IMG/VR virus record: IMGVR_UViG_3300017967_000183
Span: 1 to 25,788 of that record
Length of the DNA: 25,788 nucleotides
Source: a virus
Direction: 5' to 3' (one strand)
Shown here: one piece after another, positions 1-7,365 of the stretch
Position numbering within the stretch: the first letter of the stretch is position 1
Layout of the letters: the number at the start of each line of letters is the position of its first letter
Translations under genes and position numbers: made by a program
The notes under the pieces: generated by a model
The model's database searches: none
What the model saw: the letters and a program-made list of their open reading frames with translations, nothing else
Told to the model about the DNA's origin: nothing

Positions 1-137
1 ATTTGGCCAGTACTTAACGTACTTGGTCTCTGTGCTGTGTTTCCAACTGGAATTGTAAAAGCACCAGTGGTATTTAACGTTAATGTTCCACTACTTGTGC
101 TAATTCTATCTCGTTGATGATCAAAATTAATAGCCAT
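1..137 (-). CDS. Fibre-like structural protein, N-terminal part (cut by window edge)
   Basis: An open frame begins with ATG at 135-137 and runs off the window start, giving 45 residues that begin MAINFDHQRDRIS. The stretch TIPVGNTAQRPS is the kind of sequence seen in tail-fibre and other structural proteins of T4-like marine phages, where 'IPxGtTaqRP' units precede receptor-binding or trimerising regions; this resemblance is from memory of the family. A GAGAG ribosome-binding site lies 8-9 bases before the ATG, and a late-promoter-like octamer (163-170) lies about 26 bases upstream. The remainder of the gene lies outside the window, so its size and function remain unknown. Confidence 0.6.
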   Translation of the reverse strand, partial: MAINFDHQRDRISTSSGTLTLNTTGAFTIPVGNTAQRPSTLSTGQ

Positions 138-162
138 ATATTACTCTCACAATACTTTAATG

Positions 163-170
163 TATTTATG
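163..170 (-). promoter_or_regulatory. T4-type late promoter (CATAAATA)
   Basis: The minus strand reads CATAAATA, matching the NATAAATA late-promoter form described for T4-like cyanophages (TATAAATA in T4). It overlaps the stop codon of the heme oxygenase gene and lies about 26 bases upstream of the ATG of the fibre-like gene at 137. The pairing with a following gene start is the main support. Confidence 0.55.
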
Positions 171-717
171 CAGTAATATTGATTGACAATTTTTCTAATT
201 CTTGAAATTGTTTTATAGCAAACCGAAAACAAATACCAGCTTCTTCTGCCATTTCGTCCGTTGTTCTTGCACGGATTTGTTCTTTGAGTTCGGTTGTATC
301 ATGTAAGAATTTATACATTCTTCCTGCACCAGGAACACGTTTTGATATAATTTGCCCACCACTTAAATCTCCCATATGATGCACATATATGTGTGCAAAG
401 ATATGTTGCTTGTTTGGTAATTGTCTAATATGATTGATATATTCGTGTGTGCTAGCAAATGTAGGAGGTGTGTGTTTTGGCGTCCACAATTCTAAAAAGT
501 CTGCATAGATACTGTCTTTACGTTTAACAGTTTCTATACCTTTAAGTAATCCGTATTTGTCTGCTAGTTTTTCAAGTTCAGTATATTTGATATATTGATT
601 CCATAAAAATGTTGCATAAAGTTTTGGATCAATCGATCCACTGAGTAGTATTTTCACAAAGCCACATCTTTCTGCTGCTTTGTGATGTTCCCATGTTAGA
701 TCTTTTATGTTGCTCAT
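166..717 (-). CDS. ho: Heme oxygenase
   Basis: This 183-residue protein should open heme to biliverdin, Fe2+ and CO in the cytoplasm using reduced ferredoxin or a similar donor. The family signature HMGDLSGGQ lies at residues 114-122 (typical form Y-L-G-D-L-S-G-G-Q) and forms the distal helix over the heme. His12 in HKAAE matches the proximal heme-ligand motif (H-x-x-A-E in HO-1). The length is a little shorter than bacterial and cyanobacterial enzymes (about 200-240). The gene starts three bases after the protease gene ends, and no separate promoter is visible, so it is probably read from the late promoter at 3980. Cyanophages carry ho genes alongside bilin reductases, but no bilin reductase is in this window, so iron release from host heme is an equally possible role. 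Family call is firm; physiological role is inferred. Confidence 0.93.
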   Translation of the reverse strand: MSNIKDLTWEHHKAAERCGFVKILLSGSIDPKLYATFLWNQYIKYTELEKLADKYGLLKGIETVKRKDSIYADFLELWTPKHTPPTFASTHEYINHIRQLPNKQHIFAHIYVHHMGDLSGGQIISKRVPGAGRMYKFLHDTTELKEQIRARTTDEMAEEAGICFRFAIKQFQELEKLSINITA

Positions 718-720
718 TAA

Positions 721-3408
721 TTAGACACGTCTTCTTCTACGTATTCTTCTACGTGGATATACTGCGCCTGATCTCGGACGACCTCTATGCTGTTTTGGCC
801 ATCTAGGTCTATTTTCATTTGTAGAGCTTGGCATCCATAGTGTTAAGTTTGCAGAACCTTCTAAACTATTAGCAAAGTTATATGTTCCTGCAGGATCATC
901 ATAGATTTGATCCGGTTTGCTGATAACTCGTAACATTTCTCTAGCTTGTCTTTGTGTCATGTCTGGATATTCTTCAAGCATACATGCAAGTATACCACAA
1001 ACCTGTGGGCCACTCATACTAGTACCACTTACTTTAGCATAGTAATTACCGCCACCTCTATCTGCTTTAGATCTACTTGATAAATCTGGCATTGCACTTT
1101 GAATATAATGTCCTGCTGCGTATATGTCAACATTTTCTCCAAAATTACTAAAGTAAACTCTTTGCTCTTTATCATTTAAGTGTACGTTAGACAGTGCACC
1201 AACACAAATAACAGCACTGTCTGTGCCATTGCCTGCACCTGCTGGTGTTTGTGGTCTATGATAGTAAGAATTACTACCGCCAGTTGTTGTTATATAGTTA
1301 TTATAGTATGGATGATCAGAACTGTACATTGGCACACGACCATTTCCTGCACTAGCTACTACAATAACGCCGTCTGATATTGCATCAACAATATCTGCTT
1401 CAACTGATGCTACTTGAGATGTGTGTCTACCGCTGAGGTTATACCCATAGCTTGTTAATTGTGCAGTAGTAAACGTGCCGCCGCTGCCTGAGATTGATTT
1501 TGCACCGTTTTGTTCCCAATTTATTTCATATTCATTAGGTGAATTTTCGAAAAATGTTAATTCCCAACGCATATTTGGCGAATCAGGAGTATTAATATAA
1601 TAACGATCATGACCTTCCCATACAACCCTATATTCTCTATTAGGAGTAATTCCTGAAACTCCGTGCCAGATACTATAACCTCGTCTATCTCTGGCGCCTA
1701 TCATAATTTTAGGTAACAGCGGGTTGGATGCAGACACGTTATATGTACTAGAACCACTACCAAATGTAACATAGCTGTTAGTTCCAACATGTATTGTATT
1801 GTATGTAACACCTAAATATTGAATGTCAAATGGTAAACTTAATGTCCAATAACCATCATCATTATTACCGCTTGTTGGTGAACTGTCTGCGGTTAATCCT
1901 GTTATGTTAATTGCTGTGTGAGGAAGAGTTATTACTGAACCTGATGCATTTGTTTCTGGTGCTGGGTTGTCTTCTGTAAATTCTTCAAACTCATCGTTTC
2001 CTAAATCTGCATTAAAATCGCTAAAGAACTGTCCTCGCTCGCCTGTTGTAACAGTCCATGCAACATCAAATGTAAATTCATCACCGTCTGCAGGATATGT
2101 TTCTACAATATATCTAATTGTAACATTTCCACTTGGACCAAAGAAACTAAATCCAAAACCACCAGTTAGTTCAAAATCAATCTCTGGACCTCTAACTGTT
2201 GTAGCAATACTTGCACCGTTGTTAACAATACGTCTAATAATCATATAACTATCTTCACTGTTACAACTTGCTCGTATTCTACTATTCTGTCTAACATCAC
2301 ATGGTGTTAGTACTGTAATCTCATAGTTGTCTGCTGGATCAGTTTGCGTAAAGCTAAATGTTTGGTTTACAATTTTATCCCATTCGTCTGGCCATGCTAC
2401 CATTCTATCAGTAACACTGGTTGCAGTACCTGTAGTTGTAAATCTGTTTTTACTATTTTCTGGATCACCTACTCTAGCTACAATTTGTCCTGTAGTACTG
2501 TATGCACCGTAGAATCCATTATACTCAGTTTCTTGAGTACCACTAGGTTCATAAGTTTGTCCATCATATGTAACTGATGCAATACTAGATGCTACAGTAG
2601 CACCACGACTATAACCCCAACTGTTGTTTACAATAGTTGGGTTTTTATATCCTGTTGCAGGATTAATTGGCTTGTTGTTATGAAATTCTCTTATGTAATC
2701 AAATGCAAGGGACGGTGAAATGCTGTTGTTTGTATCATTGCCGCTAAAATTTAATGCAAAGAAATAAATGTTTGCATCCTTTGCCCAACCTTCTTCACGC
2801 CCTGCTACTGTTCCTGCACAGTGAATATTGTGAAAGTTTCCGCTTGTACCACGCTGTGCATATGTTCTTCCAACATGTGCACTGTCACCGACTGCAGAGG
2901 CATGTTGCCACCAGTTGTAATCTACAACTCTGCTAACACCATTACCATCTAAAAATTCTCTATGATTTGGTTCCCATGCCTGGTCATCTAAGATTACAAC
3001 GTCAACATTTCTTCCTGTATATTGATAATCGATTGTACCATTAATAGTATCAGTTGCGCTGTCAAAATTGTTATTGTTTTCCCCAGCAATGTGTCTCCAT
3101 AATCCCCATTGATTATGAGATGCATTTAAACTTGAACTTCTCGAAAATTGTCCTGTTTGTGTAAACATTCTTTCCGGAGGATTATCATCTACTATTTCTA
3201 CAAATTCTACTCTTGCATCATTTACAACTTCTACTGCTTCTTGTGGTGTCAACATATAATGTGTTACACGACTTTTGGGTTTTCTCAACTGAACATCCAC
3301 TGCTCTATCTGGAATAGTAATAGAGCCACCGTCTGTTTCCATATCATTATAAAAGTCGTCCAAGTCTTCGTAGTTGTGTAATACAACAGCATATTTGTGT
3401 AAGTTCAT
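721..3408 (-). CDS. Subtilisin-like (S8) serine protease, virion-associated
   Basis: The 895-residue protein contains the split catalytic triad of the subtilase family. Asp141 or Asp142 lies in VVILDDQAW, His196 in NIHCAGTVAG, and Ser797 in SGTSMSGPQ. The oxyanion-hole region ASAGNG is near residue 688, and NNSWG near 261-265. Residues 1-75 resemble a subtilase I9-type propeptide (THYMLTPQEAVEVV), which would fold and inhibit the enzyme before self-cleavage. About 400 residues (roughly 280-680) of beta-rich sequence are inserted between the His and Ser blocks, making the protein more than twice the length of a simple subtilisin. The C-terminus is strongly basic (ends RRRIRRRRRV). It sits between fibre-like genes and heme oxygenase, starting one base after the upstream stop codon. 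No signal peptide is evident. Its place suggests a late, probably virion, protein; target unknown. Confidence 0.88.
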   Translation of the reverse strand: MNLHKYAVVLHNYEDLDDFYNDMETDGGSITIPDRAVDVQLRKPKSRVTHYMLTPQEAVEVVNDARVEFVEIVDDNPPERMFTQTGQFSRSSSLNASHNQWGLWRHIAGENNNNFDSATDTINGTIDYQYTGRNVDVVILDDQAWEPNHREFLDGNGVSRVVDYNWWQHASAVGDSAHVGRTYAQRGTSGNFHNIHCAGTVAGREEGWAKDANIYFFALNFSGNDTNNSISPSLAFDYIREFHNNKPINPATGYKNPTIVNNSWGYSRGATVASSIASVTYDGQTYEPSGTQETEYNGFYGAYSTTGQIVARVGDPENSKNRFTTTGTATSVTDRMVAWPDEWDKIVNQTFSFTQTDPADNYEITVLTPCDVRQNSRIRASCNSEDSYMIIRRIVNNGASIATTVRGPEIDFELTGGFGFSFFGPSGNVTIRYIVETYPADGDEFTFDVAWTVTTGERGQFFSDFNADLGNDEFEEFTEDNPAPETNASGSVITLPHTAINITGLTADSSPTSGNNDDGYWTLSLPFDIQYLGVTYNTIHVGTNSYVTFGSGSSTYNVSASNPLLPKIMIGARDRRGYSIWHGVSGITPNREYRVVWEGHDRYYINTPDSPNMRWELTFFENSPNEYEINWEQNGAKSISGSGGTFTTAQLTSYGYNLSGRHTSQVASVEADIVDAISDGVIVVASAGNGRVPMYSSDHPYYNNYITTTGGSNSYYHRPQTPAGAGNGTDSAVICVGALSNVHLNDKEQRVYFSNFGENVDIYAAGHYIQSAMPDLSSRSKADRGGGNYYAKVSGTSMSGPQVCGILACMLEEYPDMTQRQAREMLRVISKPDQIYDDPAGTYNFANSLEGSANLTLWMPSSTNENRPRWPKQHRGRPRSGAVYPRRRIRRRRRV

Positions 3409-3409
3409 T

Positions 3410-3952
3410 TTATGTTTCCAATGGTAAAATTAACAATGTCGTTGTTATTGTATTTGTACTTCCTGATTTGTTAGTTACTGTCAAATAAATTGTATCTGTT
3501 ACAGGATTTTCATCATTCCAGCCAACACTTGCCGGTGTAAATTTAACAGTAGTTGCACCAGTTGTAATAATTTCAGCGTGTACACCAGCATCTGGATCTG
3601 GATCAACACCTTCTGAACGTCCGCTGTCGTTTGTTCTTGCTGCGGCACTACTATAAACTCTAACCCATGCTGCTTGATCTACTTGAATTGATAATACACT
3701 ATATGCTTTTGCTGCACTTGTGATATCAACATTGTCAGATGCTGCATTTGCAATACTAGCAGTTGTACCGCTTACAGTTGTACGTGGACTTGTGCCACCA
3801 CCGCCTCCGGATCCAGTAACTTCGTTACCTCCAGCGGTTGTTCCGTCACCAACATATACTTTTTTAGTATCTGTTGTATAGACTAGTTCGCCTTCTGCAG
3901 GTGTAATTCCTGATCTAGCTGAATCTAATCCTCTTCTTAATAATAAAGCCAT
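3410..3952 (-). CDS. Fibre-like structural protein with tropism-determinant-type N-terminus
   Basis: The 180-residue protein starts MALLLRRGLDSARSGITP and continues with EGELVYTTDTKKVYVGDGTT, the short N-terminal module found in many phage fibre, hyaluronidase-like and major-tropism-determinant-like proteins. A Gly-rich linker (residues 50-55) leads to a Ser/Thr/Val-rich beta domain. I chose the ATG at 3952 over an in-frame TTG at 3964 because the TTG lies within the GGAG ribosome-binding site that stands seven bases before this ATG. A late promoter is at 3980-3987. The gene runs into the protease gene with a one-base gap. Likely a fibre or virion decoration protein; exact location in the particle cannot be told. 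Confidence 0.72.
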   Translation of the reverse strand: MALLLRRGLDSARSGITPAEGELVYTTDTKKVYVGDGTTAGGNEVTGSGGGGGTSPRTTVSGTTASIANAASDNVDITSAAKAYSVLSIQVDQAAWVRVYSSAAARTNDSGRSEGVDPDPDAGVHAEIITTGATTVKFTPASVGWNDENPVTDTIYLTVTNKSGSTNTITTTLLILPLET

Positions 3953-3979
3953 TTTCTTCTCCAAAGAGTTATTTTAAAA

Positions 3980-3987
3980 TATTTATA
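3980..3987 (-). promoter_or_regulatory. T4-type late promoter (TATAAATA)
   Basis: The minus strand carries the exact T4 late consensus TATAAATA, 27 bases upstream of the ATG at 3952. It overlaps the 3' end of the preceding gene. It probably drives the 3952-to-166 block of fibre-like protein, protease and heme oxygenase. Confidence 0.7.
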
Positions 3988-4585
3988 TCGACCCAAGGTC
4001 AACTGTTGTTGCACTCGGTGCAGCGTATGAACCCATATCAATATCGGATCCTAGAGATAATAGATATCCTGTTGCACTAGTATGATAGTTTGTATCTATA
4101 TAACCAAAGTCAAAACTTTCAACAGAATTACCACCAGTACCATTTAAATTTACCCATTCACGAGTAGCAAGTGTTCCATCTTCATCCGGGAGTATAATAT
4201 TTCTATCTGCTGTTGCTGCTAGTGCTTGTAGTTTAATCTCATAATCGTCTGGCACAGTGCCTTCGAATATAAGTTTAGTGTCTTGTTTAATCCAAATGTT
4301 TCCTGTGGGATAAAATGCAATATCACTACCACTATGAATATCTAGATCATCTCCAGTAACACTGTTAATTTTGCTTGTAAAAACTTCACGCCATGATTTA
4401 GTACTTGTTCCTAAATCATAACTCACGTTTGTATTTGGAACAATATTACTAGTAATGTCTGCTGTTAGACTGATACTGTCTGTATCTGCATCCCCCAATA
4501 TAACGTTACCATTTGCAGTAACATTACCAGACAATGTGATATTACCAGTAACATTTAAGTCTTGATTAAATTTTGTCGAACTCAT
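3983..4585 (-). CDS. Fibre-like structural protein
   Basis: The 200-residue protein opens with repeating beta-type units (TGNITLSGNVTANGNVILGD), followed by DSISLTADITSNIVP and YDLGTSTKSWREVF. This last pattern is common in tail-fibre and structural proteins of T4-like marine phages. The later DEDGTLATREWVN is the familiar stretch where a fibre passes into its C-terminal region. A GGAG site precedes the ATG by about eight bases, and a late-promoter octamer lies at 4607-4614. No chaperone-like or receptor-binding motif can be named. The call rests on compositional and motif resemblance rather than on a catalytic or diagnostic site. Confidence 0.65.
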   Translation of the reverse strand: MSSTKFNQDLNVTGNITLSGNVTANGNVILGDADTDSISLTADITSNIVPNTNVSYDLGTSTKSWREVFTSKINSVTGDDLDIHSGSDIAFYPTGNIWIKQDTKLIFEGTVPDDYEIKLQALAATADRNIILPDEDGTLATREWVNLNGTGGNSVESFDFGYIDTNYHTSATGYLLSLGSDIDMGSYAAPSATTVDLGSI

Positions 4586-4606
4586 ATTTTGTCTCCGTAC
4601 TAATTA

Positions 4607-4614
4607 TATTTATC
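4607..4614 (-). promoter_or_regulatory. T4-type late promoter (GATAAATA)
   Basis: The minus strand reads GATAAATA 22 bases upstream of the ATG at 4585, matching the NATAAATA late form. It follows directly after the terminator that ends the structured RNA at 4624-4650, so the RNA and the fibre gene appear to be separate transcription units. Confidence 0.65.
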
Positions 4615-4623
4615 GTATAGAGA

Positions 4624-4650
4624 CAAAAAAAACTAGCACAAGGCTAGCTC
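4624..4650 (-). terminator. Intrinsic terminator of the 4625-4997 RNA
   Basis: On the minus strand the hairpin CTAGC-CTTGT-GCTAG is extended by G-U and A-U pairs to about seven base pairs and is followed by eight T residues. The G-U pairs form only in the minus-strand transcript. Confidence 0.7.
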
Positions 4651-4997
4651 TTTTGTAGTTATCAATTTGAAAGGAAAAGCAATTATAGTGTTTTAGTATA
4701 CACACTCACTTGATAGCCTTTCGGCCCTTGTCCTATGCACAGGAAAGTAGGTGCATCTACTCTGGTGTGTATACTAAAACACTATAATATATGATAGGAG
4801 GGACTCGAGAATACCCTCAACCTAGGTTTACAGTCTCGCTGTCATATACCCAGGAGCCTAGCATCGGATAGTTACTTCCAAAATACGCATCTTCATGTCT
4901 CCATGCTCATGCGCTGCTACTACAGCTACTAGCCAAGTTCGGAGCCTGTCTACTCCTCTTCCTTGCACTATCTAACTCGGACCGTCGTCTCTGTTAT
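4625..4997 (-). ncRNA. Unidentified structured non-coding RNA, about 370 nt
   Basis: No protein-coding frame fills this ~500-base gap. On the minus strand a sigma70-type promoter (5004-5032) and a terminator (4624-4650) bracket a sequence full of complementary segments. A six-base stem (4967-4972 with 4867-4872) closes a multi-branch domain. It holds a CAAG/CTTG plus GGAG/CTCC hairpin, a GCTG/CAGC hairpin, and a CGCAT/ATGCG hairpin with an internal CATG/CATG stem capped by a GAGA tetraloop. Downstream come an ACAG/CTGT hairpin, a GAGGG/CCCTC hairpin and a perfect 24-base-pair stem (4682-4705 with 4765-4788) containing a GCC-GAAA-GGC hairpin. I looked for tmRNA, RNase P, 6S and SRP signatures and saw none. 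The pairings were found by eye and not computed. The promoter type suggests early or constitutive transcription by host polymerase. Confidence 0.65.
4682..4788 (-). repeat. Perfect 24-bp inverted repeat (long hairpin)
   Basis: The arms 4682-4705 and 4765-4788 are exact reverse complements over 24 bases with a 59-base loop. The loop itself contains ATGCAC/GTGCAT arms and a GCC-GAAA-GGC hairpin. It lies in the 3' half of the candidate RNA. Confidence 0.9.
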
Positions 4998-5003
4998 GTT
5001 TAT

Positions 5004-5032
5004 AATATAGTATATACAGAAACAAATGTCAA
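5004..5032 (-). promoter_or_regulatory. Sigma70-type promoter of the structured RNA
   Basis: The minus strand has TTGACA (5027-5032), a 17-base spacer and TATATT (5004-5009), a near-consensus host-type promoter. It is preceded by an A/T tract. Transcription would start near 4996. No start codon with a usable frame follows, so the product is an RNA. Confidence 0.8.
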
Positions 5033-5053
5033 CACTTTTTTTAAAAAAAGTCA

Positions 5054-5082
5054 CAAAAAAAGGCACCGAAGTGCCTTTTTTC
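5054..5082 (-). terminator. Intrinsic terminator after gp23 (UUCG tetraloop)
   Basis: GGCAC-TTCG-GTGCC on the minus strand is followed by seven T residues and preceded by A residues. It is a textbook rho-independent terminator 16 bases after the capsid gene stop. The A/T flanks make it able to act in both directions, but the C(UUCG)G loop is formed on the minus strand. Confidence 0.92.
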
Positions 5083-5097
5083 TTAATTTGTAACCTA

Positions 5098-6258
5098 TTA
5101 TTGGAATGATAGGTTGTTTGTTGTAACAGCAATTTTACTTAGGTAATCTGCTGCGTTACCAAGCGATGATGCTTGGTTGCTTAGTTCCACATAACCGTAA
5201 CGAGTCATGAAGCTAACAACTGGCTCGAATGTTTGTGGGTCTAGTACTGTACCGCTTGACATTAGTGGGATGTATGGGCAATAGAACGCTGCTGCGTCTG
5301 TTTCTGTTGAACCCTTATAACCTACTAGGATGTCGTCGTTTGCTGCGTACTGGTTTACATAAACACGCATAGTACCGTTTAGTGTACCTACGAATTTTGT
5401 GTTTGTTGGTGCCTCGAAAGGACCTTCAGTTGTACGTGCAAATGCGCTTGTTGTTGCTGACTGTAGAACAGTTAGAACGTCTGGGCTTACAACTGCCCAG
5501 TTACCTGCGCCACGGCGTGTACGTGCTGCAATTGTGTTTGCATTTTTGTTGATTAGAACTGCTAGTGCTGCATGTTCGTCACCAACAAAAGTAGCAGTAC
5601 CACTTACACCAGCTTGGTTGTATGTGTCTGTAGCTGAACCTGCTAGCGATGATAGAGATGAGATGATCTCTTGGTCGATTTCAGCAGTAATCTCTTGTGC
5701 AAGTGCTTGCATGATTTCTGCTTCAACGTCTAGACCGTGCATTGAGTTAGCATCTTGTGCTGCCTCAAAAGTCCAACGTGCTGATAGCTTACGTGTTTTA
5801 GCTTCAACAGTTTGCTTTAGGACTTGGATACTCATTTTCTTACCAGCTGTGCCTTCTAGAGTCGCTGTTGCGTCTGCACGGTTAGTAGTTGCATTACCTG
5901 AGTAACCTGTTGCGATTTGGAATGGGCTTAGTGCCTCATCGCCTGCTGTTGCGCTGTCAAATGTTTCAGCGTAACGCACACGTAGTGTGTGGATTTGTCC
6001 AACTGGGCCTGTCATAGGCTGTACACCAACGATCTCGTTAGCAATAACAGTTGGCATCACACGGCGAATAACTGGAAGAATCACTTTGTTAAGTGTTGCA
6101 ACGTTGCCTGCTTGAGTTGCACCAGGACTTGCACTTTCTGACAAGTAACGCTTAGTGTTTTCAAGTGTTGTTTCCATCACTTTTTTCTTTGTTCCAGTTA
6201 GACCGTCTGTTAGGGCTGTTTTAGTTTCTGCCCAATTTTCCATTAGGTTGTCTGCCAT
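5098..6258 (-). CDS. 23: Major capsid protein (T4 gp23 type)
   Basis: The 386-residue protein forms the HK97-fold shell of the phage head. T4-like features are the ATLNKVILPVIRRVMPT segment near residues 54-70, followed by GVQPMTGPVGQIHTLRVRY, both strongly characteristic of gp23 in T4-like marine phages. An N-terminal piece is expected to be removed by the gp21 protease. A matching (L/I)xE site is present at YLSE-S (after about residue 41). The protein is shorter than T4 gp23 (521 residues), as in other marine relatives. AAGGAG stands seven bases before the ATG, and the gene follows the scaffold gene by 11 bases with no new late promoter visible. It is the last gene of the head block and is closed by the strong terminator at 5054-5082. 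Confidence 0.96.
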   Translation of the reverse strand: MADNLMENWAETKTALTDGLTGTKKKVMETTLENTKRYLSESASPGATQAGNVATLNKVILPVIRRVMPTVIANEIVGVQPMTGPVGQIHTLRVRYAETFDSATAGDEALSPFQIATGYSGNATTNRADATATLEGTAGKKMSIQVLKQTVEAKTRKLSARWTFEAAQDANSMHGLDVEAEIMQALAQEITAEIDQEIISSLSSLAGSATDTYNQAGVSGTATFVGDEHAALAVLINKNANTIAARTRRGAGNWAVVSPDVLTVLQSATTSAFARTTEGPFEAPTNTKFVGTLNGTMRVYVNQYAANDDILVGYKGSTETDAAAFYCPYIPLMSSGTVLDPQTFEPVVSFMTRYGYVELSNQASSLGNAADYLSKIAVTTNNLSFQ

Positions 6259-6269
6259 TTTCGGTCTCC

Positions 6270-7364
6270 TTAACTTATACCGGCTAATTTGCGAAGGTTA
6301 ACAATGTTAGTATCTACCGCAGCTTCTGCTTCAGTTGATTTTCCACCAGTGACTTCTTTTGTAGATTCACTTAGCACCTTCTTAGTTTTTTGTGGTTTCG
6401 CATCTTCCTTCAATACTGATGGTAGATACTTATTGAATGCATTCTGTAAGTCTGCTGTTTTAGTAGACTCTAGTAATGCGCCCATTACTTCACGTTGTTG
6501 TTTTGAAAGCGGGTTCATCATTTCTGACATGATTGACTTGCGCTCAGCTTGGTCTGCTGCAATACGTGCTTTACGTGCTGATTCAGTTAGCTGAACTTCT
6601 TTCTCTACTACGGCTTTATTTGCTTCATCAAGCTGTGACTTTAGTTTGTCCATTGCTTTGTTTAATTTAGCAACTTCAGTACCTTCATTGAGGTAGCTGC
6701 CCATAAACTCTGCTGCAAATGTTTCAAAGATTTTACGTCCAAATGTGTTTTCTTTAGCAACTTGGATGTCTTCTCTTAAAGATGTTAGTTCGCTCTTGAT
6801 TGTTGATTCAAGAACCTTTTCAACTTTGCTTGCAGCATTTTCAATAAACTTACGTTTAGTCTGCTCGATAACTTGTTTGCCTTCTTTAATCATTTTGACT
6901 TTTGCTTCAACTAGTGAGCGTTTGTCTTCATGAAACTCGTTGAGCTCTTTAGTAAGTTGTTCAAGTACAAAGCCTTCTAATTGGGCCATGTTCTTGTCTT
7001 GTGCCTCACGGTCTTCGCGAAGTTCATTAATTTCTTTGCGAAGTGTTTCCATCACAAACTCATCAAGAACATTTGCATGTTCTTTCATATGCTTACGATA
7101 TTCAACACGATCTTCTACTACTTTGGCTTTGTCTGCTTGGAACTCTTCAAGTTCTTTTGCAATAACTTCGCCAATCATTGTGTCCATTGCTTCTACGATT
7201 TGCGCTTTGTCATTTTCATAACGTTCTGCAAATTCTTCACGTAGTTCGCTAGCAACTTCTTCACGTAGTTCAGCTTGCTTAGTTTCCCATGCTTCGCTGA
7301 TTGAAGATCTAACCTCTTCGGAGAGCGCACCTGAGCTTAATAGTTCATCAATTGAGTGAGCCAT
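6270..7364 (-). CDS. 22: Prohead core scaffold protein (gp22 type)
   Basis: This 364-residue, highly charged protein is almost entirely predicted helix and coiled coil (Glu/Lys-rich heptad-like stretches through about residue 270). That is the expected form of the T4 gp22 scaffold, around which the capsid assembles and which gp21 then degrades. Several (L/I)xE cleavage-like sites are present: YLNE-G, LLE-S and LSE-S. T4 gp22 is shorter (about 270 residues). Its place between the gp21 protease and the gp23 capsid gene is the conserved T4 order. AGGAGAG precedes the ATG. The call comes from composition and gene order, since scaffold proteins have little conserved sequence. Confidence 0.88.
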   Translation of the reverse strand: MAHSIDELLSSGALSEEVRSSISEAWETKQAELREEVASELREEFAERYENDKAQIVEAMDTMIGEVIAKELEEFQADKAKVVEDRVEYRKHMKEHANVLDEFVMETLRKEINELREDREAQDKNMAQLEGFVLEQLTKELNEFHEDKRSLVEAKVKMIKEGKQVIEQTKRKFIENAASKVEKVLESTIKSELTSLREDIQVAKENTFGRKIFETFAAEFMGSYLNEGTEVAKLNKAMDKLKSQLDEANKAVVEKEVQLTESARKARIAADQAERKSIMSEMMNPLSKQQREVMGALLESTKTADLQNAFNKYLPSVLKEDAKPQKTKKVLSESTKEVTGGKSTEAEAAVDTNIVNLRKLAGIS

Positions 7365-7365
7365 A

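Noticed and set aside
4625-4997. tmRNA or RNase P RNA
   Set aside because: The tmRNA 5' signature GGATTCGACGGG, a tag-coding frame and a CCA-type end were not found on either strand. The RNase P motifs GAGGAAAGTCC and ACAGAAA were also absent.
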